Shown in pieces: positions 43,088 through 52,062 of a stretch of 64,000 bases of DNA; the first letter of the stretch is position 1, and each line of letters starts with the position of its first letter. Below the pieces are notes generated by a model. The model saw only the letters and a list, made by a program, of their open reading frames with translations. It was not told the origin of the DNA and made no database searches. Source of the DNA: an uncultured Maribacter sp. (GTDB lineage: Bacteria > Bacteroidota > Bacteroidia > Flavobacteriales > Flavobacteriaceae); assembly GCA_947504045.1 (NCBI GenBank), contig CANNFY010000001.1, forward strand, positions 310,001 to 374,000, written 5' to 3'. The position numbers were made by a program, and so were the translations under genes.

Positions 43088-44194
43088 TTATACCCCTTCA
43101 TTCTTATTGAAAGAAACCATGTTTTGTATAGTTAACATAATACGATCTAGTAAAAATCCTATTATACCAATTACGAACATTGCTACAATAATTTTAGAGT
43201 TAGAATCTATTGCTCCATTTTGAAATTCTTCCCAAACAAAGGAACCTAAGCCCGGACTTTGTGCTAAAAGCTCAATAGCAATTAATACCATCCAAGCAAC
43301 AGAAAGCGTAATACGTAATCCTGTAAAAATTAACGGCAATGAGGAAGGTAATATAACTTTAAACACTTTTTGCATTGGTCCTAATTTTAGAACCTTTGCC
43401 ACATTTATATAATCTTTATCCACTGATGAAACCCCCATTGCCGTATTTACTAAAGTTGCCCACATAGAGCAAAGCCCTACACTAATAAATGATATTATAA
43501 AGGCACTATCTGAATTAGAGTCTTTGGTTAGTGTTTTAACAATCATAAATACAAGTAATAACCAAACTACAGGAGATACCGGCTTAAATATTTGAATTAA
43601 CCAATTAAAAGAACTTCTTAATGTTGTACTTAAACCAATTACAACACCTATTGGCACAGCAATTAATAAGGCTAATAAAAACCCTGCAAATACTGTTTTT
43701 AAGCTCGTAAATATTTGATCTACAAAAGAAGGTCTTCCAGTATACGTAATTGGTTCTTTACCAGCAGCAATTCTTTTTTCATTCATTGCTGCAGTTTTTT
43801 CTTTAAAAGCAAGTTTATCTGCACTAATAATTTTATGATCCTCTAATAAGGTTTTAAAAGAAGCCCATACCTGAGAAGGTGATGGCAATGTATTTGGCTG
43901 GCAACTAATTTCTCCAGAAGCAATACACGCTCTCATTTCATCAGCAGCAGCTTGACCTTGATCTGCTAAAGCTTTTTCTATTTTATAATTAGCTTCTTTA
44001 TTAAAAAGAGCTGTTGAACCTCCTTGCCAAACTCCTAAAAATAAAAGAATAGATAAAATTGGTACAACAATCTTTTTTAGAAAGTTTACTACATCTTCTT
44101 TTTGCGGTTTTCCTGTAAATAGCGCTGTAATGGGTTTTAAAAAACCAAAACCCATTAATTGCGTTATTTTATTTAAAGTAATACTTTGCTTCAT
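43088..44194 (-). CDS. nrtB: Nitrate ABC transporter permease (NrtB-like)
   Basis: 368 residues. After a first helix ([17 protein letters not shown]) comes an unusual soluble stretch of about 80 residues, then [23 protein letters not shown] and the binding-protein-dependent transport EAA-type loop ([30 protein letters not shown]). The family is the SsuC/TauC/NrtB permeases. The inserted loop after helix one contains [20 protein letters not shown], with two Cys residues in a likely periplasmic region. Inner membrane. Confidence 0.88.
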   Translation of the reverse strand: MKQSITLNKITQLMGFGFLKPITALFTGKPQKEDVVNFLKKIVVPILSILLFLGVWQGGSTALFNKEANYKIEKALADQGQAAADEMRACIASGEISCQPNTLPSPSQVWASFKTLLEDHKIISADKLAFKEKTAAMNEKRIAAGKEPITYTGRPSFVDQIFTSLKTVFAGFLLALLIAVPIGVVIGLSTTLRSSFNWLIQIFKPVSPVVWLLLVFMIVKTLTKDSNSDSAFIISFISVGLCSMWATLVNTAMGVSSVDKDYINVAKVLKLGPMQKVFKVILPSSLPLIFTGLRITLSVAWMVLIAIELLAQSPGLGSFVWEEFQNGAIDSNSKIIVAMFVIGIIGFLLDRIMLTIQNMVSFNKNEGV

Positions 44195-44220
44195 AATTAT
44201 TAGTTTAAATAAGTTAGTAT

Positions 44221-45588
44221 TTAGTCTTTGTTTCCTATTGAAAAGCTATTGATGTATCCGATTGGATCTTTTGCATCATATTTTGTACCATCTATAAAAT
44301 CTGTAGTAGCTGGCTTATACCCATCTGTATCTGGAATATCAGCTGCAGGAATATGACCTTCTGCTACTAGTATTTTTGCCGCTTTTTCCCATATATCTGG
44401 TCTGTAGATATCTTTTATTGTTTTAGAATACCACTCTGCTGGCTTAGCGTCAGGAATTTGCCCCCATCTTCTCATTTGTGTTAAGAACCAAGTTCCATCA
44501 GAATAGAATGGGTATGTTGCATTATACTTATAGAACACATTAAAGTCTGGCATCTCACGCTTATCACCTTTTTCAAATTCAAATGTTCCTGTCATAGAGT
44601 TAGCTAAAACTGCCTCATCTGCTCCTACGTACTGAGACATTGATAATATTTTTACTGCCTCTGCTCTATTACTTGGCTCATCTAACCATTTACCTGCTCT
44701 AATAAGTGCTTTTGTAACCGCTACAGCTGTATTAGGATTTTCTTCTACAAACTTCTTTGTCATTACAAATACTTTTTCTGGGTTGTTTTTCCAGATATCA
44801 TAGTTTGTTGTAACTGGAACTCCAATACCTTTAAATACCGCTTGTTGGTTCCATGGTTCTCCTACACAGTATCCATAAATAGTACCTGCTTCAAGAGTTG
44901 CTGGCATTTGTGGCGGAGGAGTTACAGACAATAAAACTTCTGCATCAATCTGCCCTTGCACATTGTCTTTTGTATACATTCCTGGGTGAATACCAGCTGC
45001 TGCTAACCAATAACGAATTTCATAGTTATGTGTAGATACTGGAAAAACCATTCCCATTTTAAATGCCTTACCAGAATTTTTATAATCTGTAATTACTGGC
45101 TTTAAAGCATCTGCTTTAATTGGGTGTACTGGTTTACCATCTGGACCTTTAGGTACATTTGGTTTCATTTTAGACCAAACATCATTAGATACCGTAATTC
45201 CGTTTCCGTTTAAATCCATAGAAAAAGGAGTAACTAATTCTGCTTGTCTACCAAAACCTGCTCCTGCAGCAATTGGTTGCCCTGCTAACATATGTGAACC
45301 ATCTAATTGACCATCAATAACACGATCTAAAATATTTTTCCAGTTAGATTGTGCCTCTACAGATACAAACAAACCTTCTTCTTCAAAGAAACCTTTTTCT
45401 TTTGCTATGGCTAACGGAGCCATATCTGTTAACTTTATAAATCCAAAAGTTAACTGTGGTTTTTCAATTTCTAATGTTGCTACAGCATCAGTTGCTGTTT
45501 CTGTTGCTGCTTTTTTTGTTTTATCACCACAAGATGCCACAAAGACAAGAAGTAATAAAAAAGCGGTCTTTTTAAGGATAGTTTTCAT
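44221..45588 (-). CDS. nrtA: Nitrate-binding lipoprotein (NrtA-like)
   Basis: 455 residues with a lipobox (LVFVASC), then [20 protein letters not shown], the standard start of NrtA/CmpA solute-binding proteins, and [57 protein letters not shown], all characteristic of the nitrate/bicarbonate-binding group. The neighbourhood (nitrate and nitrite reductases) favours nitrate. First gene of an operon with nrtB, the two ATPases and the porin. Confidence 0.9.
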   Translation of the reverse strand: MKTILKKTAFLLLLVFVASCGDKTKKAATETATDAVATLEIEKPQLTFGFIKLTDMAPLAIAKEKGFFEEEGLFVSVEAQSNWKNILDRVIDGQLDGSHMLAGQPIAAGAGFGRQAELVTPFSMDLNGNGITVSNDVWSKMKPNVPKGPDGKPVHPIKADALKPVITDYKNSGKAFKMGMVFPVSTHNYEIRYWLAAAGIHPGMYTKDNVQGQIDAEVLLSVTPPPQMPATLEAGTIYGYCVGEPWNQQAVFKGIGVPVTTNYDIWKNNPEKVFVMTKKFVEENPNTAVAVTKALIRAGKWLDEPSNRAEAVKILSMSQYVGADEAVLANSMTGTFEFEKGDKREMPDFNVFYKYNATYPFYSDGTWFLTQMRRWGQIPDAKPAEWYSKTIKDIYRPDIWEKAAKILVAEGHIPAADIPDTDGYKPATTDFIDGTKYDAKDPIGYINSFSIGNKD

Positions 45589-45607
45589 TTTTATAAATTT
45601 AATGTTC

Positions 45608-45638
45608 TACGTATTTATACTTATTTGAGACAAATGTA
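45608..45638 (-). promoter_or_regulatory. nrtA promoter with downstream nitrate-type palindrome
   Basis: TACATTTG (45638-45631, minus strand) is an exact -7 element. TACGTATTTATACTTA (45608-45623) lies directly downstream of it, over the expected start of transcription. Identical bases surround the -7 element of the globin operon promoter. Confidence 0.6.
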
Positions 45639-45839
45639 TACGTAATAACAAAAGTATCTTATGGCATTACCCATAATAATATCGCTTTTTACGCCACATT
45701 ATATACTTCTTATTAATAGGTAAAAACATGCTAAAAAACAGCTTTTTTCATAAGTGGTTCACTATCAATATTTTAAAAATACGTAGATACTAGTTTTTAA
45801 ATTAAATTTAGCTACGTAACTATTACTTAGAAAAATAAA

Positions 45840-45881
45840 AAAAGCCAGTATTATACATAAAAATGTATAATACTGGCTTTT
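45840..45881 (-). terminator. Intrinsic terminator, 19-bp perfect stem, of the globin/cytochrome operon
   Basis: Arms 45840-45858 and 45863-45881 (AAAAGCCAGTATTATACAT and its complement) around AAAA, with a T-run on the minus strand. It ends the operon 31 nt after the pentahaem cytochrome stop. Between here and the nrtA promoter the 45660-45839 stretch has two TACGTA half sites (45780, 45815) without a properly spaced partner and nothing else I can name. Confidence 0.9.
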
Positions 45882-45911
45882 AATTTTATAAATATCTATC
45901 TTATATAAACA

Positions 45912-46625
45912 CTACTCTTTTTGAAGGTGCAATTTAATCCACTCTGGCTCAGATAAACCAATATATTTTTTGTCTGTTCCGTAAGGATCTTCTCCGCCTT
46001 TAAAATAATTATTTATTACTCGCATCGGAATAGTATCTTTCAACTTAACAGGTACTTCATACCTATGGTTACCATGAAAATCATGGCATTGTATACAGGT
46101 ATTCCATTGTTCTTCTGCTATAAGTGTTTCATGCGCAACATCTATTGGATCATCTTCAACTTTTAGATCTTGATGGCAGTTCATACAATAATTAACAGAG
46201 GCAATGGTAACCCTTTCTCCATTATGTTCTGAATGACATGTTATGCAAGTAGTAGCATCTATTTTTTTTATTATTTCTTTAAATCTTGGTTCTGAAAAAC
46301 GATGATTTGGATGTCTATCATTTGGTCTATCATGGCATTGTAAACAATTATCTACAGAAACATCTTGGGTACCAAAATCTACATTACTTTCTCTAATACC
46401 AATTGCAAACTGAATATTAGATTGTATTTGTTGGGATAAATTTCCTTTAGCATCTGCATGGCAGGTAACACAAGACATATCATCATGCCCTTCATTCATA
46501 GGCCCTAATGAAATATACTCTTCTGAAGATTTTAAGGTAAAAAAAAGGATAGCGCAAACCCCAATTAAAACCCCTATAATACCGCCAGTAAATTGTCTTT
46601 TTCTTAATGGACTTATCTTAAACAT
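45912..46625 (-). CDS. Membrane-anchored pentahaem cytochrome c
   Basis: 237 residues. One N-terminal membrane helix (GGIIGVLIGVCAILFFTL) is followed by a periplasmic part with five CxxCH haem sites: CVTCHA, CLQCHD, CITCHS, CMNCHQ and CIQCHD. The spacing resembles cytochrome c3/NapC-type electron carriers, but I cannot assign a named family. It is the last gene of the globin operon, 5 nt after the flavin reductase. Probable role: transfer of electrons between the membrane and a periplasmic partner, inferred from fold and neighbours. Confidence 0.8.
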   Translation of the reverse strand: MFKISPLRKRQFTGGIIGVLIGVCAILFFTLKSSEEYISLGPMNEGHDDMSCVTCHADAKGNLSQQIQSNIQFAIGIRESNVDFGTQDVSVDNCLQCHDRPNDRHPNHRFSEPRFKEIIKKIDATTCITCHSEHNGERVTIASVNYCMNCHQDLKVEDDPIDVAHETLIAEEQWNTCIQCHDFHGNHRYEVPVKLKDTIPMRVINNYFKGGEDPYGTDKKYIGLSEPEWIKLHLQKE

Positions 46626-46630
46626 AAATT

Positions 46631-47659
46631 CTAAAGATTAATTACTACGTTTTCGCTTGCAGGATAACTTATACAGGTTAATATTTTACCTTCACTTACT
46701 TCTTCAGGTGACATAAAATGGCCTTCCGTCATTACAACCTCGCCAGTGGAACAAGATGCTTTACACGTAGAGCACATACCTGACCTACAAGAATAAGGCA
46801 AAGCAATATTATTAACCATTGCCATTTGTAAAATAGATTTATTCTTAGGCACTTTAATTTTATACGATTCATTATCATAATTTATCTGAACATCGCATTC
46901 TTGATTTTCCCCTACTACCGCAATTTTAGGACTTGCAAAAACCTCCACTTTAATTTTAGAAGGAGGTACATTATTTTTACTAAGTAGTTCTTTAGCACAC
47001 TCCATATATCCAAATGGGCCACAAATCATATATTCATTATCCTGAAAACTTAATTTATGTTTTTGCATAATTGCAACTAAAAGCTCTTCTGTTAATAATC
47101 CAGAATGATGCTTTATTTTACTCTCTCCTGCTTTGGATAATATATGTTCTACACTAAAAGATGCGCTGTATTGTTTTTCTAAAGCCTCTATAGCATCTTT
47201 AAAAATAATTGCTTCATAATTTTGATTTGCGTAGATAAGTAAAATCTTAGATTTTGGCTCTTTATTAAGAATAGATTTTAGAATAGAAAATATTGGTGTT
47301 ATACCACTACCACCGGCAAAAAAAACATATTGCTTTTCGTTTTCTTTATTAGGAGTAACATAAAAACCTCCAGTAGGTTTTTCTACTTCAAACTTATCGC
47401 CTACTTTAAAAAGATCATGTATATAGTTTGAAATTAATCCTTTTTCTACGCGCTTAACCGTAATTTTTAAATCGTTATCCGTTATAGGGTTACTACTAAA
47501 TGAGTAAGCTCTCTTGTGCACTGTGTTATTTACAGGAACACTTATTGTCATAAACTGCCCTGGTTTATAGGTTAGCTTTTTAAAAAAGTTCCCATTTTTA
47601 AAACAAATAGTTATTGCATCTTTAGTTTCCTTTATTATTTCTTTTACTACTAACTTCAT
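46631..47659 (-). CDS. Ferredoxin-NAD(P)H reductase with C-terminal 2Fe-2S (PaaE/Hcr/Hmp-reductase-like)
   Basis: 342 residues in three modules: FAD-binding barrel (KRAYSFSSNP), NAD(P)-binding domain (FFAGGSGITPIFSILKSI ... YMICGPFGYME) and plant-type 2Fe-2S ferredoxin (LPYSCRSGMCSTCKASC ... ILTCISYP). This is the class of PaaE, Hcr and flavohaemoglobin reductases. With a separate globin in the same operon it may supply electrons for nitric oxide dioxygenation, or feed the cytochromes. No signal peptide, so it acts in the cytoplasm. Confidence 0.87.
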   Translation of the reverse strand: MKLVVKEIIKETKDAITICFKNGNFFKKLTYKPGQFMTISVPVNNTVHKRAYSFSSNPITDNDLKITVKRVEKGLISNYIHDLFKVGDKFEVEKPTGGFYVTPNKENEKQYVFFAGGSGITPIFSILKSILNKEPKSKILLIYANQNYEAIIFKDAIEALEKQYSASFSVEHILSKAGESKIKHHSGLLTEELLVAIMQKHKLSFQDNEYMICGPFGYMECAKELLSKNNVPPSKIKVEVFASPKIAVVGENQECDVQINYDNESYKIKVPKNKSILQMAMVNNIALPYSCRSGMCSTCKASCSTGEVVMTEGHFMSPEEVSEGKILTCISYPASENVVINL

Positions 47660-47667
47660 AAATTAAT

Positions 47668-48150
47668 TTATTTATAATAAAATACCATGGCAATATGGAA
47701 ACACATTAAAATTGATATGATAATAGAAAATGCTACATGAAAAATCATCCAACCCTTAAATAGAATTTCTCCTTTACTTTTTATAACATCTAAATTTATA
47801 TATCCTAAAAGCGCATTAAAAAAAAACAAATAAGACATAAGTGCAATATACCCGTAACCTAATTTTGTACTATGTATATAAAAAAGAACAGGACTTAAAG
47901 CACCAACCCACTTATGTATTGTTGCCATTTTCATCGCATTAGGTCTAAACTTTTTTACAACACGGGTAAGGGTTAACACCCATTGAAATATTATAAAAAG
48001 CGCTACCCCTAAGCCGGACCAGCGCTTATACATTTCTTGTTGCTGAAGTTCTTGCAACCATAACCATTCTATATTTAAAAAATATAAAATAAAGAAGGCT
48101 GATAATAGTACCAATCCTAAAATAGTGGAGTTGTTCTTAGTAGTTTTCAC
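47668..48150 (-). CDS. Four-helix membrane protein with conserved His, b-type cytochrome-like
   Basis: 160 residues, four membrane helices. Histidines stand in or beside helices at positions suited to haem: ATIHKWVGALSPVLFYIHST (two, spaced as in cytochrome b561/ferric reductase proteins), IFHVAFS and CFHIAMV. I infer a dihaem b-type membrane electron carrier; the sequence alone does not prove haem binding. Its operon partners (flavin reductase 8 nt downstream, cytochromes on both sides) fit a trans-membrane electron path. Confidence 0.68.
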   Translation of the reverse strand: MKTTKNNSTILGLVLLSAFFILYFLNIEWLWLQELQQQEMYKRWSGLGVALFIIFQWVLTLTRVVKKFRPNAMKMATIHKWVGALSPVLFYIHSTKLGYGYIALMSYLFFFNALLGYINLDVIKSKGEILFKGWMIFHVAFSIIISILMCFHIAMVFYYK

Positions 48151-48192
48151 TAATTTAATATCTATTAAAGGTTATCAATTTTGCTATACAGT

Positions 48193-49026
48193 TTAGTCTC
48201 TTACTGCCACTAATTTTTTCATTGTTTTATAAGATGTTAATTTCTTAACACTATCTAAAAACACTTCTGATGTAGGTAAATAATTTCCTTCTTCTGGCCA
48301 TTTATTTCCAATTGTTGGTTTTTCACTTTCTTTAAAGGCTGCAATTTCATTTAAATACTCTACGTATATATCTACTGTTCCTTTAGCATAGGAGTTTAAT
48401 ACATCTACTGTTTCTTTGTAGGTTAGAGAGTCCTTTGGATATTGCCATGTTGTTGCTCCCATTACATCTCCTAACTTCCAATCATCTTTTGTAGTTTGTG
48501 GGTGTTTGTTATGGCAAGTAACACATGCTGCAGCACTAGCCAAATCTGCAAACATAGCGGTATGTAATTTTGTATCTTCCTCGTAAAAGAATTGTGGCTT
48601 TTGGTCTTCTTTTATTTTAGCAAAAAGCTCTGCTTGTTTTCCTTCAAATTTATTTGCTGCATTTACTGGAAAGTCTGACCCTAAATATAAACCTAATGGC
48701 ACTGGGCTTTTTCTAATACTTGTAGCTACTCCTCTTAAAAAAAGAGCTGGTAAAGGACCCGCTTCAACATCATCTTTTCTCCAATCTTCATCAAATTTCA
48801 TACCTTGTAGTTTTCCTTTTCCTACTATAGCTTTGGTATATAAAGTTCTTGTAACATCATTCTCTTCTGCAACCATTTCTAAAACTTCTTCTACAGAAAA
48901 AGCATTATTTGCCATTTCGCCTTCCTTTACTTTTTCTTCCGGAACACCGCCGCATGAATTTAAAAGAAGAAAGCTTGTTATTAAAACAATAATTACTAAA
49001 AATGGGTTATTTTCTAGTCTTTTCAT
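48193..49026 (-). CDS. DUF3365 lipoprotein with one c-type haem
   Basis: 277 residues with a lipobox (LLLNSC). The middle carries AACVTCHNKHPQTTKDDWKL followed by GDVMGA, the signature of DUF3365 (Tll0287-like) haem-binding domains, known as redox or gas-sensing modules in other bacteria. A preceding FLRGVATSIRKSPVPLG element belongs to the same domain. Here it stands alone, not fused to a kinase, which suggests an electron-transfer or ligand-binding lipoprotein. It lies 21 nt after the globin gene. Confidence 0.8.
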   Translation of the reverse strand: MKRLENNPFLVIIVLITSFLLLNSCGGVPEEKVKEGEMANNAFSVEEVLEMVAEENDVTRTLYTKAIVGKGKLQGMKFDEDWRKDDVEAGPLPALFLRGVATSIRKSPVPLGLYLGSDFPVNAANKFEGKQAELFAKIKEDQKPQFFYEEDTKLHTAMFADLASAAACVTCHNKHPQTTKDDWKLGDVMGATTWQYPKDSLTYKETVDVLNSYAKGTVDIYVEYLNEIAAFKESEKPTIGNKWPEEGNYLPTSEVFLDSVKKLTSYKTMKKLVAVRD

Positions 49027-49047
49027 AGTGTGTTTTTTTTAGTTAAA

Positions 49048-49461
49048 TTAATACGATGCTTTTATCATTACATCAGCCATTGTTCCATAAACTTTAGTCC
49101 ATGCTTCTTTAACTTCAGGAGTAAAATCATCTCCTAAACCAACAGAAAGAGTATCTAATAAAGCTGCTCCTACAGTTGTATAATGAGAAGGCTCAACTTT
49201 ATAGTCTACATGTTTTTTTCCAAGATTTTCTAAAACTGGCACTAACATTTCTAGATTGCTTAAACCTGCAACTGCACTACCTAACATCGTCATTAATTTA
49301 TTGCCTTGTGTTGCCATTTTTTCTTCATCTGAAGGAAATAAAGGTTTTAATGCAGGGTCTAACTCAAATAGCTTTGTATAAAAAATTCCTGCTGCTGTAG
49401 ATGCTATAGGTTTTACTTTTTCGAATGATTCTTGAACAAGAGAAATTGTTTTTTCTTCCAT
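49048..49461 (-). CDS. Single-domain globin (flavohaemoglobin-type)
   Basis: 137 residues, a classical three-over-three bacterial globin. It has FYTKLFELDPALKPLFP, a long E-helix region, and LGKKHVDYKVEPSHYTTVG, where the His of KKHVDY is the expected proximal ligand and the following HY...G matches the flavohaemoglobin globin domain. The reductase part of flavohaemoglobin is missing but a separate reductase of that type lies in the operon (46631-47659). A split nitric oxide dioxygenase protecting nitrate-assimilating cells is my inference; oxygen delivery in the manner of Vgb is the alternative. Confidence 0.87.
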   Translation of the reverse strand: MEEKTISLVQESFEKVKPIASTAAGIFYTKLFELDPALKPLFPSDEEKMATQGNKLMTMLGSAVAGLSNLEMLVPVLENLGKKHVDYKVEPSHYTTVGAALLDTLSVGLGDDFTPEVKEAWTKVYGTMADVMIKASY

Positions 49462-49499
49462 AATAGATTGTTTTAGTTGTGGTTACTTATAAAGTAAAG

Positions 49500-49534
49500 T
49501 ACGTATTTTACGTATTTTTACTTAGACAAATGTA
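49500..49534 (-). promoter_or_regulatory. Globin operon promoter with nitrate-type palindromes
   Basis: An exact TACATTTG -7 element (49534-49527, minus strand) is followed by TACGTATTTTTACTTA (49509-49524) and an overlapping TACGTATTTTACGTA (49500-49514). The ten bases GACAAATGTA are shared with the nrtA promoter, suggesting joint control. Confidence 0.6.
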
Positions 49535-49638
49535 GTCTCCGAAATTCAAACTTTGTATGATTAAAAACAGACAGAAATATTTATTAAAACAGAAATAATT
49601 ATGGCTTTTGTTTTTATAAAAAATATTTTTTTACATAA

Positions 49639-49664
49639 AAAAGGCTGCATAAATGCAGCCTTTT
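49639..49664 (-). terminator. Intrinsic terminator of narK-crp
   Basis: AAAAGGCTGCA (49639-49649) pairs with TGCAGCCTTTT (49654-49664) around TAAA, with a T-rich tail on the minus strand, 47 nt after the crp-family stop. Confidence 0.85.
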
Positions 49665-49711
49665 ACAATGTTTGAAAAAATATAAACAACTAACTAATAA
49701 CAAACACTTAA

Positions 49712-50464
49712 TTATGTGTCTAAATAAAAATTATGTTCCGATATCTCTCTTTTAAAGAGTTGAACATCTGGAATACCAATACGTTTTCCTTTTGCTATTA
49801 TTAGGTTTTCTTTTTTCAAAACAGATAAAATACGTATTACTTGTTCTTCTGTAGTACCGGCATAGTCTGCGTATTCTTTTCTACTTAATTGTAAATCTAT
49901 ATATCCATTAACTTGCCCAAATTTTCTGCTTACATATAACAAGGTATCTATAACCCTTTCTCTAACTGTCATTTGAGAAATTGACTTTACCTTAGCTTCA
50001 CTTCTATTTAATTCATCCGCATAAAAAAGCATTAAATCATAAGTAAAAGTTGCATCTTTTTTCAGAGCTTCTTGTAATAAATTCTTAGAAAAATAGCATA
50101 GTGTGGTATTTTCTAAAGCTATAGCAGAAATAGAATAATATTCTTCAGTACCAAAACCTCTATGCCCAATTATTTCTCCTTCTTTAGCAAAACGTACAAT
50201 TTGCTCTCTACCATTAATACCTGTTCTAAAAACTTTTACTTTTCCTTTTAAAATAAAAAACAAACCATTTACAGGAGCTCCCTCCATTATAAATTGTTGT
50301 CCTTTTTTACAATTTAAATCTGTTTTTTTATAGGAGAATTCTGAAACTACGCTTGATGCTATATTTTTTTTCATTAAACACTCTACATTTTCACAAGTGG
50401 TACATAAAACACCAGAAATTGGCATTCGATGACTTCGCTGTATATTTTCTGTGTTTAATTGCAT
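49712..50464 (-). CDS. Crp/Fnr family regulator of the nitrate cluster
   Basis: 250 residues: cyclic-nucleotide-binding-like domain (KKGQQFIMEGAPVNGLFFIL, RFAKEGEIIGHRGFG), long dimer helix and HTH with LSRKEYADYAGTTEEQVIRI. The N-terminus holds CTTCENVEC (CxxCx4C) and further Cys in DLNCKKG and TTLCYFSK, close to but not identical with the FNR cluster ligands, so an iron-sulphur sensor for oxygen or nitric oxide is possible. It starts 39 nt after narK and ends at a terminator, so it is cotranscribed with narK under the nitrate-type palindrome. It is one of two candidates to bind that palindrome. Confidence 0.86.
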   Translation of the reverse strand: MQLNTENIQRSHRMPISGVLCTTCENVECLMKKNIASSVVSEFSYKKTDLNCKKGQQFIMEGAPVNGLFFILKGKVKVFRTGINGREQIVRFAKEGEIIGHRGFGTEEYYSISAIALENTTLCYFSKNLLQEALKKDATFTYDLMLFYADELNRSEAKVKSISQMTVRERVIDTLLYVSRKFGQVNGYIDLQLSRKEYADYAGTTEEQVIRILSVLKKENLIIAKGKRIGIPDVQLFKREISEHNFYLDT

Positions 50465-50503
50465 ATGTATCAGTTTAATCGTTCAAAAAAAATATTTAAT
50501 CCA

Positions 50504-51904
50504 TTATTTATTTACTTGCAGCGCTACTTCTGGAGCTTCTTCTGTTACCGTAGAAAATTTAATCGTCAAAGCTAAAATTCCTGCTAAAACAACAAAACCT
50601 CCTATTATAAAATAGCCACTAGAAACTGCCGATGCTGATGCCGCCATCTGCGCTGTTTTAATAGCTTCTTCACCTAACTGACTATTAGATGCTATTGCAG
50701 CACTTTCTGCTACAGCAGATTTAGATTTTAATAACATAGCAGCAACAAAGGCCCCTACATTACCGCCAGCTCCTACTATACCAGAAATAGAACCTATAGC
50801 TTTTTTATTAATAAAAGGCACCACTGAAAATGTTGCTCCTTCTGCCATTTGTACACTTAAACTAAAAGCAATTAAGAAGCCCATTCCAACGGTTATACTT
50901 GTTGTTGTAGAAAATGTTGTAAGAACAATGCCCTCTATAGCAAGAATTACTGCTAAAAAAAATACACGTCCTCTTAAACCTTTAAGTCTTCCAAACATAT
51001 CGCCAAAATACCCTCCTAGAGTTCTAGCAAAAATATTCATTAATGCAAAAGACAAAACTAGGTTTCCTGCAAAACTTCTACTAAGTCCAAATCTATTTTG
51101 CAAATAATCATCCATGGTACCATAAACTGTAAGCTCCATACCAAAACAAGCAGCATATATTAAAAAGAGTATCCAAACTCTATAATCTTTTAATACTTCT
51201 AAAAAACCAATTTCATCTTTTTTACTAGTTGGCAACTCACCTTTTTCTTTTAACTCTTTATAATTTCCGTTAGGAGTATCTTGTGTAAAAAAGAAATATA
51301 CGATACCCATTAAAAAACAAGTAACACCCGCAATTATCATAGAGTATCTCCAAGCATTTTCCGCTTCTGCAATTCCTAAACTTACTACAGCAGCAGCTAT
51401 TATTGGCATACCTAACCTATTAGCTCCACCTCCTAAGTTACCCCAACCAGCAGAAGTTGCATTTGCTGTACCTACAATATTTGAAGCAAACATTATAGAG
51501 GTATGCACTTGGGTTATTACAAAAGATGCTCCAATAAAACCAATAAACAACCTACATATTAAAAATTGCTCTGGAGTCTGAACAAAACCTATTAAAATAA
51601 CCGGCAGGGCACCAATTATCAACATCCATGTATAACATAAGCGTGGACCATACTTATCACAAAGTTTACCTATTGCCAATCTTGCAAACACAGTACCTGA
51701 AACAGCCAAAATAATAGAATTCCATTTTTGTTCTGGTGTTAACCCTAAATCTTTAACCACATCTGGCATAAATGGTACTATACCAAACCAAGAAAAAAAG
51801 CATAAAAAGAATGCTATAGAGGTTATCCAAAATGTTCTTGTTGAAATACTTTTAAAGTTTAACAACTCTAATTTTGTTGCCTTCTTTGAAGATAAATTTT
51901 CCAT
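50504..51904 (-). CDS. narK: NarK-type nitrate/nitrite MFS transporter
   Basis: 466 residues, twelve membrane helices. The nitrate signature appears twice: GWGNLGGGANRLGMP and GIVGAGGNVGAFVAAML, the NNP-family motifs, and RLAIGKLCDKYGPR is the MFS loop. Conserved arginines of helices 2 and 8 appear in TVFARLAIG and ARTLGGYFGD. It would exchange or import nitrate and nitrite across the inner membrane beside the NrtABCD system. First gene of narK-crp. Confidence 0.92.
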   Translation of the reverse strand: MENLSSKKATKLELLNFKSISTRTFWITSIAFFLCFFSWFGIVPFMPDVVKDLGLTPEQKWNSIILAVSGTVFARLAIGKLCDKYGPRLCYTWMLIIGALPVILIGFVQTPEQFLICRLFIGFIGASFVITQVHTSIMFASNIVGTANATSAGWGNLGGGANRLGMPIIAAAVVSLGIAEAENAWRYSMIIAGVTCFLMGIVYFFFTQDTPNGNYKELKEKGELPTSKKDEIGFLEVLKDYRVWILFLIYAACFGMELTVYGTMDDYLQNRFGLSRSFAGNLVLSFALMNIFARTLGGYFGDMFGRLKGLRGRVFFLAVILAIEGIVLTTFSTTTSITVGMGFLIAFSLSVQMAEGATFSVVPFINKKAIGSISGIVGAGGNVGAFVAAMLLKSKSAVAESAAIASNSQLGEEAIKTAQMAASASAVSSGYFIIGGFVVLAGILALTIKFSTVTEEAPEVALQVNK

Positions 51905-51935
51905 AATTATGTATTTATATACTTAGATTATATTT

Positions 51936-51957
51936 CAAATCTACGTATTTATACTTA
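51936..51957 (-). promoter_or_regulatory. Nitrate-type palindrome over the narK -7 element
   Basis: TACGTATTTATACTTA (51942-51957). Its TA (51942-51943) is the TA of an exact TAGATTTG (51943-51936, minus strand); centre to end 13.5 nt. The same 16 bases occur before nrtA. Confidence 0.72.
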
Positions 51958-52062
51958 ACAACAGATGATTTTATACATAAAAAAGAAAAAATTACGAAAA
52001 TGAAAAAAAGCAGCTATTCAAAAACAGAAAATCATAAATAAACCTGCTAAAAGTCATATAAA

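Noticed and set aside
45780-45831. TACGTA words at 45780 and 45815 as further nitrate palindromes
   Set aside because: The partner half is wrong or at the wrong distance (N5 or absent), and they lie far from any start, next to a terminator.
45629-49534. GACAAATGT core before nrtA and globin as FNR boxes
   Set aside because: The word matches nine of twelve bases of the FNR box, but it is the -7 element TACATTTG read on the other strand, and the 36.5-nt spacing to a second -7 element is missing.
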